Of a stretch of 64,000 bases of DNA, positions 50,001 through 59,244 are shown piece by piece (positions within the stretch are counted from its first letter, which is position 1; each line of letters starts with the position of its first letter). A program made the position numbers and the translations under genes. The stretch is from Rhyzopertha dominica (taxonomy: Eukaryota > Arthropoda > Insecta > Coleoptera > Bostrichidae), in the NCBI GenBank assembly GCA_025024175.1, contig QCXZ01000045.1, forward strand, positions 2,916,649-2,980,648, given 5' to 3'. The notes beneath the pieces were generated by a model. It was not told the origin of the DNA, ran no database searches, and was given only the letters and a program-made list of their open reading frames with translations.

Positions 50001-50400
50001 ACCCTTTAAAGCTTTAATGCTATATAAGAACACATCTAAAAATTCATTAAGCCCTTGTATGGATTCCGATTGAAGAGAACGAAATGCATAGGCGATTGGA
50101 TAGTTTTCGCTTGACAGATGTAAATCTTCGATTAAGGTTAAAGGTGCTCTTTGGAGGAAAGAACGTAAATATTGCCTTTTCTCGGCGTTTGAAAGGCTAT
50201 CATTTCGATGAATAAGTGAATCGAAAAGCGATTAAAAATTCGACCTCTCCTGTAGTTCACCGCGAAACGGATTTATTTGTATTTTCGGTAGTTTAGCTTT
50301 GGTGGTTTCTGAAGTTGTTGAAAGCGTAGGTATATCCGTCTTTTTAAGAAAATGTGCAGCAGTAGCTTTAATTGAATAGTACATTTCGTCAAAGACTCGC
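47097..50400 (-). mobile_element. BEL/Pao retrotransposon, 5' half
   Basis: Minus-strand order is as in BEL/Pao. Gag lies upstream of and through 50033-49311, with a C-terminal zinc region (CPLCSNAHKLPQCPQF, then CFSCLGNHTFSSYN). Aspartic protease follows at 49336-49085 (RLVIDPGSQVSCITSSCAQR; the usual D-S/T-G is D-P-G) and continues to FLLRADLYNGI at about 48965. The RT connector is at 47717-47484 (GEPLAINTIFGCIL, RRFWEIEEV). The RT N-terminus at 47312-47097 has HHAVVKSSSSTTKVRVVFDA. RT catalytic core, RNase H and integrase are missing. It is interrupted at 47706-48947 by the THAP element. LTRs and exact edges are not resolved. Confidence 0.85.
47706..48947 (+). mobile_element. THAP-domain element, copy 2, inside BEL/Pao
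   Basis: A near copy of 32168-33453. The edges are GGGTATT and AATACCC (perfect 7-base inverted ends), with AATT on both sides (47702-47705 and 48948-48951). BEL/Pao protease coding stops at one edge and the RT connector resumes at the other, so the insertion edges are well fixed. The THAP-like ORF starts at ATG 47993 (MYGKQNKCCFVHGYKSTS). It has the same Tyr for the second Cys and the same frame break before CEDHL as copy 1. About 37 bases present upstream of the ATG in copy 1 are absent. Confidence 0.85.
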
Positions 50401-51494
50401 GTACGGTTTCAACTTTGTCTTCTATTCCTGCTTGTTGGGTCGATAAAAAAGAAATTTCATCGTGAATCCGGTCAAATGTTTCATAGATCTCTTCAATTTT
50501 TGAGTAACGTGCTTCGAATTGTGGCCGTGTTTCAGTGGTGATAGATTTAGAAAGATCGAATGTTTGGTGACGAGAAGTACTTTTACCATTTTTCGACTAT
50601 TGCGGTTAATTTTGCTTGCGACATTGAAAGAGAATCGTATCGAGCAAGAAAAATCGAAAGAGAGTTCTAGTATTGTAAACAGGCAAGCGGAGATAACGTG
50701 AACTTGTGGAACGAAGTAAAAACTGATATCGCACGTTCGACGTGAGTTATCAAGTTCATCTTGATGAAACAATAAGCGGTATGTTCGGAATACGGGGACT
50801 CCGGCTTGAAAGGAGCAAATTGTTTAATAATATAGCGGGTACGGCAACTGCAACGGTAGGTACACACGGTTGAAGTCCTGCTGCCCGTCGTGTTGTCGGT
50901 GGGCCCTTCACTTATTCGAGGTTTCGCACGATAAAATCTTATTCTGCCCGCACTCGTTCAACTCGTCTTTGCTACTGAAGATTTCTGAGAGTAGGGAATT
51001 GCAGTGCCACGGGTGTACCCAAAAAAAGGGAGAAAATTTAAGAAAACTGAACCGCGAGCTTGCAGGTACAAAGCTTTAGGCCCACTCGAACCATTCTGCA
51101 AACCGTCTCTTTGTCCAGCTTCACATACTTGGCCATTTTACGCTTGGTCTTGCCAGAATTCCAGCAAACGCAACACTTCAGCTTGTTTAGGCTCGCCGGC
51201 ATTGTAAGGGTGATCGTTCGGCAGCGTCAACGTTTGTCCGCTCTGTGCTCTACTCCTTGTATTTTTTAATGACATCGTATAGACCGTTTTTCTTGGGAAA
51301 CGAAGAAATTTTGTGATTTCAACTGATGACTCCCAATTCGAAACAATTTAAGAAAGGAAACGAACGTAGCTTGCACAGAAATTTACGGACCACAAGCTAC
51401 AAGACAAGTTGAATGCTAATAGCACACAATGTCAATAACGTGGTAGAAATTTAAGTTTAAAAGTTGTGTACAGGAACTTTTGAGGCACCTTGTA

Positions 51495-51765
51495 TATGTA
51501 ACAGGGTCAATAATTTTACCTCTTAGTATGCTAAATGGTGCAGGAAGTCAGCTGCTATTATTGATGATCCGGTGTCTGTTTTAAGAAAATTTCATGTGAC
51601 GAATCTTCTGTCTTAGGTTTAACTTGAGCGTTAGGTTCCGTACGTGTTGATCGCCTTGTTGACAACAAAAAAGTTGAAGTCCGTAGGTGGATCCTTGACA
51701 TTCGGCAGTCGTGACAAGATGGATACATCCGAACCTGAGTCAGTCAGGAACTTAATGTTTAATAA
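51495..51765 (-). mobile_element. Ty3/Gypsy fragment: aspartic protease
   Basis: On the minus strand from about 51750: KFLTDSGSDVSILSRLP, the DSG active site of a Gypsy-type retropepsin. This is followed in other frames by the flap region and by AADFLHHF near 51550, the usual end of this protease. It is the upstream piece of the element whose RT lies at 45.5-46.4 kb. Confidence 0.75.
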
Positions 51766-53151
51766 TAACAATATTACGTCTATGCCATGTCGCCTGCGTC
51801 AAAACAATCTCTGGACAATTGTTTCGGCATATAAAGTTTCCCCAGCATAACTACAGTCCCAATGCAGACAACACGACATAGATCTGGCTTTCCTTATACA
51901 CGCCAAGGTAGACGATATGTATGCAAGAATTAGAATGTGGATAACACCATGGCATCTAGTAGCAATTTGGTACTATCCACTCGTCTCTGTGGGGAACTAA
52001 CCTGAACGGTAGCCCACTTTGCCGTGGGCGTTTAAAAACCGACAGAAGTCCCCAACGACGATTTCTGCAAAGAGTGCAGTTCTCAAGCATAATAATAACA
52101 AAATTATGTCTACTCCATGTCGCCTGCGTCAAAACAACGTCACAACGCAGACACCACTGCATACCTAGATCTGGCTTCCTTTATGACCAAGGTAGACGAT
52201 GTGTATGCGAGAATTAATTTAGAATTAAATTAGTTCCCCACATAGATGAGTGGATAATTCCGTCAAATTGCCACTAGATAGCATGCTGTTATCCACATTC
52301 TATTCTAACTTAATGTTTGTTGCCGTGTCCCTTATGACTTATGAATGTTTTGTGGTGTTGTGTCCTGACGACCATTGGTATCTGCATCGTCTGCCGCCGC
52401 GACTGATGCAATTATTGGTCTCTAGGTTTTTGAAATTGCATGGTTTTGTGCACCTGGCCTTTGCCTTTGCCTTTGTGGTGGACTTATGAGGTAGTCTGTT
52501 ACTTGACTAAGTATATAAGGGTTAATTACTGTTATATTACTTGGGTCGGAGGTGATGTGACCTAAGTATAGTCAATTCCATTTCTATAAAACCACTCCCT
52601 AGTGTTTTTTTTTTAAATTTTAGGTGTGAATCAGGCTTTTATGAATCTAGTAACTTTCGCTTTGCCAGAAGGATGGTGGCTTGACGTTGAATTGCCGTTG
52701 TCTTGGCTTGGGGCTTGGGGTTGAGGCTTGAAGATGACTCAATGGTTGCACATATTACTGGCGGGTTTCTTTTAATAAAAATCTGAGCAATCACGTAGGC
52801 TGGTCACCATGTGTAAAAGTTTCGTCGATGTTAAACCACTATACTTTATTTCACTATGTTTATTTATTGTGAATTACAATTTATTTGTTGTTCACACTAA
52901 TTAATTAGTTAAGTAACACAGGTTAGGAAAAGCACTCTTACCAACGTGTCAGCTTCATCTATCCAAATCTAGGACCTTACCAATTAAGTCTTTACACTAT
53001 ACTGAACATTTTGTGAGGTGTCGCCACAGTTTGTTGCGACTCTATAAGCACAGTGGCCATACGGAGACCATAATTTAATCAAATGACTAAAGGGTTTTAT
53101 GTAACTTTACATAAGATTGCCATTTTGTACTGTTGCACTAAGTATAGTACA
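51766..53151. other. Intergenic repeats, mostly unassigned
   Basis: Direct repeats link 51758-51930 with 52087-52218 (CCATGTCGCCTGCGTCAAAA, and GTAGACGAT followed by GTATGC). An inverted pair at 51931-52302 is listed separately. The remainder to 53151 shows nothing recognised. Confidence 0.5.
51931..52302. repeat. Inverted-repeat element, 70-bp arms
   Basis: 51931-52000 and 52230-52302 are imperfect reverse complements. The outer block is TAGAATGTGGATAACA and the inner block is GTGGGGAACTAA. The loop contains a partial direct duplication of sequence lying left of the element. Confidence 0.75.
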
Positions 53152-53973
53152 AGGTTTCTATAAATGATTTGTGCATCCAAGGCGCTTATGGAAATTATCA
53201 ATTAAATCGGTTCCATTAACGCATACTTGTCATCTGTCGAGTGTTGAATTATTTGATATATTTTAATATGAGAAAACATGTGGGAGTACAGCAGGGTTTC
53301 TATAAATGATTCATGCATCCAGGGTGCTTGTGGAAATTATCGATTAAATCAGTTTGCCGCTTCTCAGGAAAGTGAACACATCAATTGCTTTAACGTATAC
53401 TTGTCATCTGTCGACTGTTGAATTATTTGATATATTTTAATATGAGAAAACGCATGGGAGTTTGTATTTTCAACATATTATGAAGNGTTTTGTGCAATAA
53501 TCAACTTTAAGATTGCAGAAAGCTCACATTTCAGAGCTGTTGGCTGACACGATTTCGTATAACTTTTAGGTTACGCATCGTATTTGTTAGGTTGTGGCGT
53601 TGTGGCTACGGTGAGCCTGTTATAATTGTACTATGATGGACTGAAAGATGTTTTTAACCTGCCGCAATGGTAACATTCACAAACTAAGTGGTAGTAAAGT
53701 TAGCTGCACGTCACAAAGCTTCCACAGTGCAAAGGTGTAGACTGTAAAGGTTACCACAAGCCTACTATACCAATAATTATTGTTATTTCTTACATTTGAA
53801 AAAATATAACTGTAAATTGTTGGAAAATCTTTATTAAGCCATCAATTTCGTGACTGTAACTTGATCTGCAACCTTCAATACTATCGTGCTCATTGATATT
53901 CAGTGATCGCCGTGCATATTGTAGCTTGGCAGCAGTTATAAAAAGGCGGCACAAAGAATTCAAAAATCAATGT
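53152..53973. repeat. Second copy of the 24.0-kb element, 5' end duplicated
   Basis: 53293-53973 matches the element at 24008-24662 from its AGGGTTTCTATAAATGATTC terminus to just before the right terminus, which is lost. A further partial 5' end at 53152-53290 precedes it in tandem and lacks about 30 bases of the body (the stretch containing CTCAGGAAGGTGAACA in copy 1). One N at 53486. Confidence 0.85.
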
Positions 53974-54459
53974 CGCCCGCGTTACATGAATCGTTTTGTT
54001 GTGCAGAATTATATATAAATGTAAAATGTTGTTACAGACGTTTAATATTACGGTTCGTCAAAAATCGTGCAGGGTTATTGGTTTTTATTTAAGGCAGTTG
54101 TTAACCCTTCTTTTGAATGTGGAAATAGGTGCGTGTATTACAATATTTCAATTCAAAAGGAACGTGTATGATACCTATGTTGTTTAAATTTATTTTGAGA
54201 AATATAGGAGAAAACATAATAAGACATCTAATTACTAACTCACAAAGTAAACACACAATGCCATTTTTGGGAAGGTTATTTATTATAGAATCATTGGGGA
54301 TTCATTTTTACATTATTCGATACAAGTATATTTAATAATCTCTCCAAACTATTAAAAACAAACCACGGATAACCAGATTCCAAACTAAATAAATTTAATA
54401 TTTCCAATTACACAAATATAATAGTACCTATACTACAACATTACTATTTAAGATCAAAT
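53974..54459. other. Downstream flank of the C6orf89-like gene
   Basis: AT-rich. TTTATT near 54278 reads AATAAA on the minus strand and could be the polyadenylation signal of the gene that ends at 54460. No other feature. Confidence 0.4.
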
Positions 54460-55470
54460 CTAATGTGTCTCTAAAATAACACTCATGCATTCTCCTTGAG
54501 CACAAGTTTTATATTCCAGATTCCATATGCTAGTCACAACTAACGCTTCTCCCATCTTTAAATCAACTTCCATAGAATAACAATCCATTTCGCACTCACC
54601 TATCGGGCTTAAATTTAAAACGGTACTTCCAAGTATTTGACAAACGACAGTTATTCTCTCTTGGAGCTCCAGACTTTTGAACTTACTAACGTTATAATTT
54701 CTACTAGCCAGCAACCAACTATACTGAACGGGAGCTAATTCTGGATGCAGGAAATCAGGTCGTGGGGTGAATGTTCGAAAATGCTTCATAGGATTGTACT
54801 CGCAATTTTGGAAGTGAAGGAATAGACTGCGCCATCTGTGAATGTTTCGAAGAAGCTTCGATAAAGGTGAATTCCCTATGTTCATATTCGTAGATGCTTT
54901 ACAGGGAAATGAATTTGCAAGGATGTCATTTGACATAAGTTTTTCTGTTATATTCGCGATGGACATGTTGAATACTATCCATTGATTCACTGCTTGCTTT
55001 AGTATAACTGGTATTTGGGCCTTTATATAATTTTCATACAAATATTCGTTGTCATAGTCTTCCAATTTTTCAATTTCTGAAACCGCTTCGCACAGTACGC
55101 AATCGGTGCTTCTTGTAGTTTCCAGATTTCCTAAACTCCCAGTAATTAAGCATCGCTCTTCCTTTAAAACTGTCCAGTCATACAGTGGCAGCGCTTTTAT
55201 CATTAGAATTCGTCCAATTGCAGATAAGTGCCAGGAAACAGTTTCAGTAGAACACAGTACATACAGAATCATAATTATAAATACAGTGAGGATGCAAATC
55301 TTCAAATGTTTCAACAATCTGGCGCGACCAAGGGTAGTTAGCACGGGATCAAAAATTTTTCGAATTTCCTGGTCAGAAAGTTGATTTTCTTTGCAAAAGT
55401 CGTATAAACTGTCCAGTTCACGAACAAGCTGGTCTCGGGTGTAAAAATCGCCGTTAATTTTTGAAGGCAT
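54460..55470 (-). CDS. C6orf89/BRAP-like single-pass membrane protein
   Basis: Intronless frame of 336 codons from ATG 55470 (MPSKINGDFYTRDQLVREL). Residues 1-55 are hydrophilic and helical (YDFCKENQLSDQEIRKIFDP). One membrane segment at about 60-78 (ICILTVFIIMILYVLCS) suggests a type II protein. The lumenal part has DCVLCE, RWRSLFLHFQNCEYNP and a C-terminal LNLSPIGECEMDCYSMEVDL then GEALVVTSIWNLEY. Spacing and these motifs match vertebrate C6orf89 (bombesin receptor-activated protein, Golgi/membrane, length about 350), from memory of that family. Function in insects is not known to me. ATG 55470 is preferred because the two codons before it begin with TTG. TTGCAG directly precedes the ATG, so a 5' UTR intron acceptor is possible. 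It is divergent from Atx2. Confidence 0.75.
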   Translation of the reverse strand: MPSKINGDFYTRDQLVRELDSLYDFCKENQLSDQEIRKIFDPVLTTLGRARLLKHLKICILTVFIIMILYVLCSTETVSWHLSAIGRILMIKALPLYDWTVLKEERCLITGSLGNLETTRSTDCVLCEAVSEIEKLEDYDNEYLYENYIKAQIPVILKQAVNQWIVFNMSIANITEKLMSNDILANSFPCKASTNMNIGNSPLSKLLRNIHRWRSLFLHFQNCEYNPMKHFRTFTPRPDFLHPELAPVQYSWLLASRNYNVSKFKSLELQERITVVCQILGSTVLNLSPIGECEMDCYSMEVDLKMGEALVVTSIWNLEYKTCAQGECMSVILETH

Positions 55471-56276
55471 CTGCAACGATCAACAAATGTTTGCATTTGT
55501 CTGGTAACAAACAATAACTATACAAATTAAAAATTAACATTTTCATTTCTGTTAAAAACTAAAAAAACCGCATACAGGATTTGGAATAACATATGGTGAA
55601 GGTGAACACAAATAAACCATTTTCATACAGTTATTACACGAATATTTATTTTTTTACGATCATGCATGTAACTTAGTGAAAGGCAAGTTTATTAGCCAAA
55701 GATAAAACATACTTACCATTAGAAACGCTTAATTCAGTGGGACAGTAAATACAACAGGTTGGTGCACTTAAATTAAATGGCGCAAACTCACCCTGTATCG
55801 ATTTATTAACACGTTTTCGATTTTGGCGCCACCGCAAAACGAACAAAAGTCAACACGGCGTTGGCGATTGTATGGTTGGCGAGCGCACGCGCGCCGCTGN
55901 TGCAATGTCAGTCAATGCTGACATGCGAGCGTAGTTCGTAATGAATTGCTGTTGTTTCTTAACAGAAATAATAATTTTCTAAAAGTTGTACAAACAAAAT
56001 TCGAATTGCACACCGAGCTTCGGTGCACCCGGTGCAATATAAAAGTGACGACGTGGTCGTATAGGGCACGAAATACTATTTATTTCCTGTTATTGATTAC
56101 GTCATAAAGCCATTTTGTATACAATACTATCTTTGTTCGCATTATTTTGCGAATTATTCGTGAGGTTTTTCTGAAACCTTGGTGTTCGTTTTTAGAGTGT
56201 GATCAACAAGTTCTTCAAAATTCCGGTTCCCACGAGAAGATTGGACCATACCGGTACCGGTAGCGGAGATAGCAAC
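55471..56276. promoter_or_regulatory. Shared upstream region of the C6orf89-like gene and Atx2
   Basis: An 806-base interval between two divergent start codons. The part at about 55800-55930 is clearly richer in G+C than the rest and has several CG dinucleotides (GGCGCCACC, GAGCGCACGCGCGCCGC), which fits a housekeeping-type core promoter. An in-frame stop at 56193 closes the Atx2 frame upstream, so 56196-56276 is 5' UTR. TTTTTAG at 56189-56195 could be a 5' UTR acceptor. One N near 55900. Transcription starts cannot be placed. Confidence 0.5.
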
Positions 56277-56314
56277 ATGAACAACAAACGAAAAAACAGA
56301 GGAGGATCAGTCAG
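56277..56314 (+). CDS. Atx2: Ataxin-2 exon 1 (start codon)
   Basis: ATG 56277 in the context CAACATGA opens MNNKRKNRGGSV and ends with two bases of a codon at AG|GTCAGT. The basic Asn/Lys/Arg start resembles other insect ataxin-2 N-termini. An upstream stop (56193) excludes a longer N-terminus within this exon. There is no polyglutamine before the Lsm domain, unlike human ataxin-2. Ataxin-2 is a cytoplasmic RNA-binding regulator of translation, mRNA stability and stress granules, and acts on period translation in the fly clock. The following intron is only 64 bases. Confidence 0.85.
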
Positions 56315-56378
56315 GTCAGTAGCTGTCATCATGCAAACAAACGAACATGTAAACAAAAGACGATATTTTAAAATACAG

Positions 56379-56506
56379 CAGGCCCCAGAGGCCACGTTCA
56401 GTGCTACCAGAAGGAGTCTACGGCAATGCACATTTCATGCATGCAGCCACTTCACAAGTCGGAAACGTTGTACGAATACAGACTGCCTCCGGTAATGTTT
56501 GGGAAG
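56379..56506 (+). CDS. Atx2: Ataxin-2 exon 2 (start of Lsm domain)
   Basis: One base completes the split codon, then RPQRPRSVLPEGVYGNAHFM and HAATSQVGNVVRIQTASGNV lead to WEG. This is the N-terminal Sm1 part of the ataxin-2 Lsm domain (VYGN..FMHA, VG..V...T..G). The donor is GAAG|GTATTT, phase 1. The acceptor is a NAGNAG site (ACAGCAG): use of the second AG at 56381 would drop one codon and change Ser to Arg without shifting the frame. Another reading frame here is longer open but has no homology. Confidence 0.92.
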
Positions 56507-56563
56507 GTATTTATATCTTTGAATGACTGTAGGTTGTTTCTCTAACAAATGTGTGTACATTAG

Positions 56564-56788
56564 GTGTGTTTCGAACCTTCTCGAACCAGTTCGACATTGT
56601 ATTAGAAGTAGCAGCTAAAATAGAAAATCCTGATTCATCTAATCCAACAATCATAGCAGATTCTTTAGTCGATAAGCTCATCTTTAAGGCATGTGATATT
56701 ATTACTATGGTAGCGAAGGATGTTGACCCCGAATTTGCGACTAGGGATACATTTCAAACAGACACTGCTATATCGGCGAGGCTAAATG
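56564..56788 (+). CDS. Atx2: Ataxin-2 exon 3 (rest of Lsm, start of LsmAD)
   Basis: After a 57-base intron the frame continues [21 protein letters not shown], then a variable loop ([14 protein letters not shown]) and [20 protein letters not shown]. This completes the Lsm fold, including the VFRTFS and F.A.DI strands. [20 protein letters not shown] begins the LsmAD region. The donor AATG|GTAACT leaves one base. Open-frame sequence after 56788 is intron, because the next exon restores the conserved RIEERELEPW. Confidence 0.92.
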
Positions 56789-56841
56789 GTAACTATAAAC
56801 AAATTGGAAGTGTGCGGCGGTTAACCAGCTTTTGGGGTTAG

Positions 56842-57064
56842 GTGCGCAAAGAATAGAAGAGAGGGAACTAGAACCATGGGATGCAACTTCCGGAGTAAAC
56901 GGAGGTGAAAATGTGCCGTTGGAACTTGAAAGTGGTGCTAATGGTTGGGATGCGAATGACATGTTCCGCAAAAACGAACAAGTGTACGGTATACAGAGCA
57001 CCTACGATAGCTCATTAGCTCAATATACCGTACAGCTGCAACAAAGTGACTCAGCTGAGTATAG
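56842..57064 (+). CDS. Atx2: Ataxin-2 exon 4 (LsmAD)
   Basis: A 53-base intron separates it from exon 3. The acceptor GGTTAG is followed by G-AQRIEERELEPWDATSG, a Gly-rich insert, then GWDANDMFRKNEQVYGIQST and YDSSLAQYTVQLQQSDSAEY. These are the signature LsmAD motifs (ELEPW, W...MF..N...Y.V.S.Y...L..YT). LsmAD carries trafficking signals in the family. The donor AG|GTAAGA leaves two bases of Arg; the next intron is long (1980 bases). Confidence 0.94.
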
Positions 57065-59044
57065 GTAAGATCAATCAACATTTTGCTTTAGATGTAGTAG
57101 TAAAATGGCTTAAGTAATGCAATTATTAACTGTAATATTCAGTACAATAAATAAAATAATCCATGTTTGGCATGTCAAGAAAGTGCATATGACATAACCA
57201 CACTTTCACAGTGACATATTTGATCTGATGGCGGCATCTGTTGTTTGAGATTGACAATGTGTGGCACGGCGGGAAATTTAAAATTAATTAATAGTTGAAC
57301 TGTCAAACAGTTGATCGAGTGAGGATCTGTACTCGGTAGTCTCTAGTTTGGTTAGAGGTTATAATCGGTAGCAGAACATCGTTGTGTATTTGGTTGTAAT
57401 TTGTGTATAACATCTAAAATTCTACCGTAGGCGTTAGGTACAAGACATTTCTAACAATGCATTTCAGCATTTGTGAGGTTTTTAAATTTCTGGAAACATC
57501 TCAGAATTTTAGTCAAGTATGACCATGAATTTGTAATGTTTATGATAAAAAAAACTAGAGTGTCTTTTTTGAAAATATGTTGCACATATTATGTAAAAAT
57601 AATGCATGTTGACTTACCTATACCTCCTTCCTATCATTTGTATATTCACCATGCCATTTTATTATCCTTTGTATAGCAACATTTATTTAGATTTTGCTTA
57701 CATGAAATTAACTTATTTAGAACATCCCGCTAAATTCTCAAATTGTGTTGTAATACATAATCACTGAATGTGCTTCATATGGAAATAGAACAAATTTAAG
57801 TATTAGTTTTATTATATTGTATACTCACCGTGACAGAAAATTAGGAAAATGGAATTTTACTAAACTAACTAGCTTTCACTGTCATGAAAGAAACTGTAGA
57901 GATGTTTTTTAAGCTATTAAGGATTTTTATATGAAGACTAACTACTAAACTAATTTTTCTATATTTATTTTTGCCATCAACTAATGTAACTATCGTACAT
58001 CAAAGTAACGTTCATACCAATATGCATTATGGCATAATAAATGTAACCCTCAATATAAGATAATATTTTGTCGGATAGATCGCTGTCTCTTGAAAACACT
58101 GACAAAAAGTTAATAGTCTGACATTTCGATTACACCTGTAATCTTTGTCAAAGACGAAGAACCTCAAAATTTGCCTGACACAAGTTCAAACAAAATTTTG
58201 TTGTGTTTTCAAGAGACAGCGATCTATCCGACAAAATATTATCTTATATTTATGGACGCTGAAAGCATTCACCCTCGTGTAACCCTCAATGTTTTCAGTT
58301 TTCGTCCCATCATTTTTATGGTGCTAATTAACACTTGCCAAGCTAACTACTTTGTCTTTACTTTTAAATCCAACTTTTCTTAATGTCTGGTTTTCTATTA
58401 TTTTCACCCCATATGTTCGCAATTCTTTATGATTTTATGCATAACAAGAAAAAGGTCATAATTTTTCGGTTAATGTAGAAACTTCAATTACAAACCTCTT
58501 GGTTGGCGCATGGAATGATGTTACTCAACTTTCAACCAGAAAACCATGTTCTCAACTTCTTGTTTTTTTTTGGCATCTCTGAAGGAGCTATTAGAGCTAC
58601 TGGTACCTACCTGAGCTCAAGTTAAAGCTTGATAAATTACTTATAGATTTCAGTCTGGGGACTTTTAATGTGGGACGGGTCATATTTTCTGTATTCATTT
58701 TGGAACGTGACAAACTGAAAATTGCATATTTTTTTTAATGGTATTTAAGAGCCTGTGTCTCAGTAATTATTGAACTTAAAAAAAAGTTGTCTCATTTTGT
58801 AGCAAATCAAAAAAGGAAAGTATATTTTTTCCCAAAAGCACATAATTTAGAGGATATTGTCTAAGAACCAGAACAAGTGCGAAAAATCGTCGTTTTTTGA
58901 CCACCACTTATTTGGATTTGTACTAACAGTATAGGTCCAAAACACATGAACAAATAACCCCTAGTAATCCATCTAATGTAGGCTTAATGTACAGTTTGCT
59001 GCTCTAGTGTGTTTAGCAGTATTAGCAAAATTTATATCTCTCAG
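57065..59044. other. Atx2 intron 4
   Basis: Contains the perfect inverted repeat at 58052-58250. Otherwise AT-rich with no exon or element recognised. It ends with TATCTCTCAG. Confidence 0.55.
58052..58250. repeat. Perfect 48-nt inverted repeat
   Basis: 58052-58099 and 58203-58250 are exact reverse complements over 48 bases (inner block GATAGATCGCTGTCTCTTGA). A 103-base loop separates them. A direct repeat TGTAACCCTCAAT lies at 58042-58054, overlapping the left edge, and at 58278-58290. It may be a target duplication of a slightly larger element. Confidence 0.95.
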
Positions 59045-59181
59045 GGAAGCAGAAGCCAAAGCACATCAAATAGCAAATGAAATTGAAAATCAGCCAAATT
59101 ATACAAAGAGTTTGGACATGGAAAATGGTGATGAAGAAACCTTATTTGCTGCTGTTGTCCGACCTGGGCAAGATTCTAATG
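59045..59181 (+). CDS. Atx2: Ataxin-2 exon 5 (end of LsmAD)
   Basis: One base completes Arg, then EAEAKAHQIANEIENQPNYT, KSLDMENGDEETLFAAVVRP and GQDSN. This is the end of LsmAD (basic/acidic helix REAEA…IA.EIE and the E.L.AAVVRP motif). The donor AATG|GTATGT leaves one base and matches exon 6. In-frame sequence left of 59045 is intronic. Confidence 0.94.
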
Positions 59182-59244
59182 GTATGTTCGTCATTAAAAA
59201 TATAATAAACTACAGTTTATGTGTGGTCTTATTTCACTAAGCAG
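59182..59244. other. Atx2 intron 5 (63 bases)
   Basis: Minimal intron between GTATGT and CTAAGCAG. Confidence 0.85.

Larger units (their letters stand above)
46427..51492 (-). mobile_element. mariner-type element split by a later insertion
   Basis: Termini beginning near 46427 (GTGCCTCGAAAGTTC) and ending near 51492 (reverse complement GTGCCTCAAAAGTTC) are inverted and flanked by TA at 46425-46426 and 51493-51494. Minus-strand coding words sit only at the two ends. A helix-turn-helix-like N-terminus lies at about 51273-51010, and a transposase core at about 47000-46500 (SVMVWA, APAH, SRLEPDDFAI, SKACAAI). The middle is occupied by the BEL/Pao element. Both transposase parts are frameshifted. 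Confidence 0.7.

Noticed and set aside
56315..56495. Reading Atx2 exon 1 straight through into the following frame.
   Set aside because: The continuous frame loses all Lsm similarity. Splicing at 56314/56379 restores the conserved VYGNAHFMHA segment.
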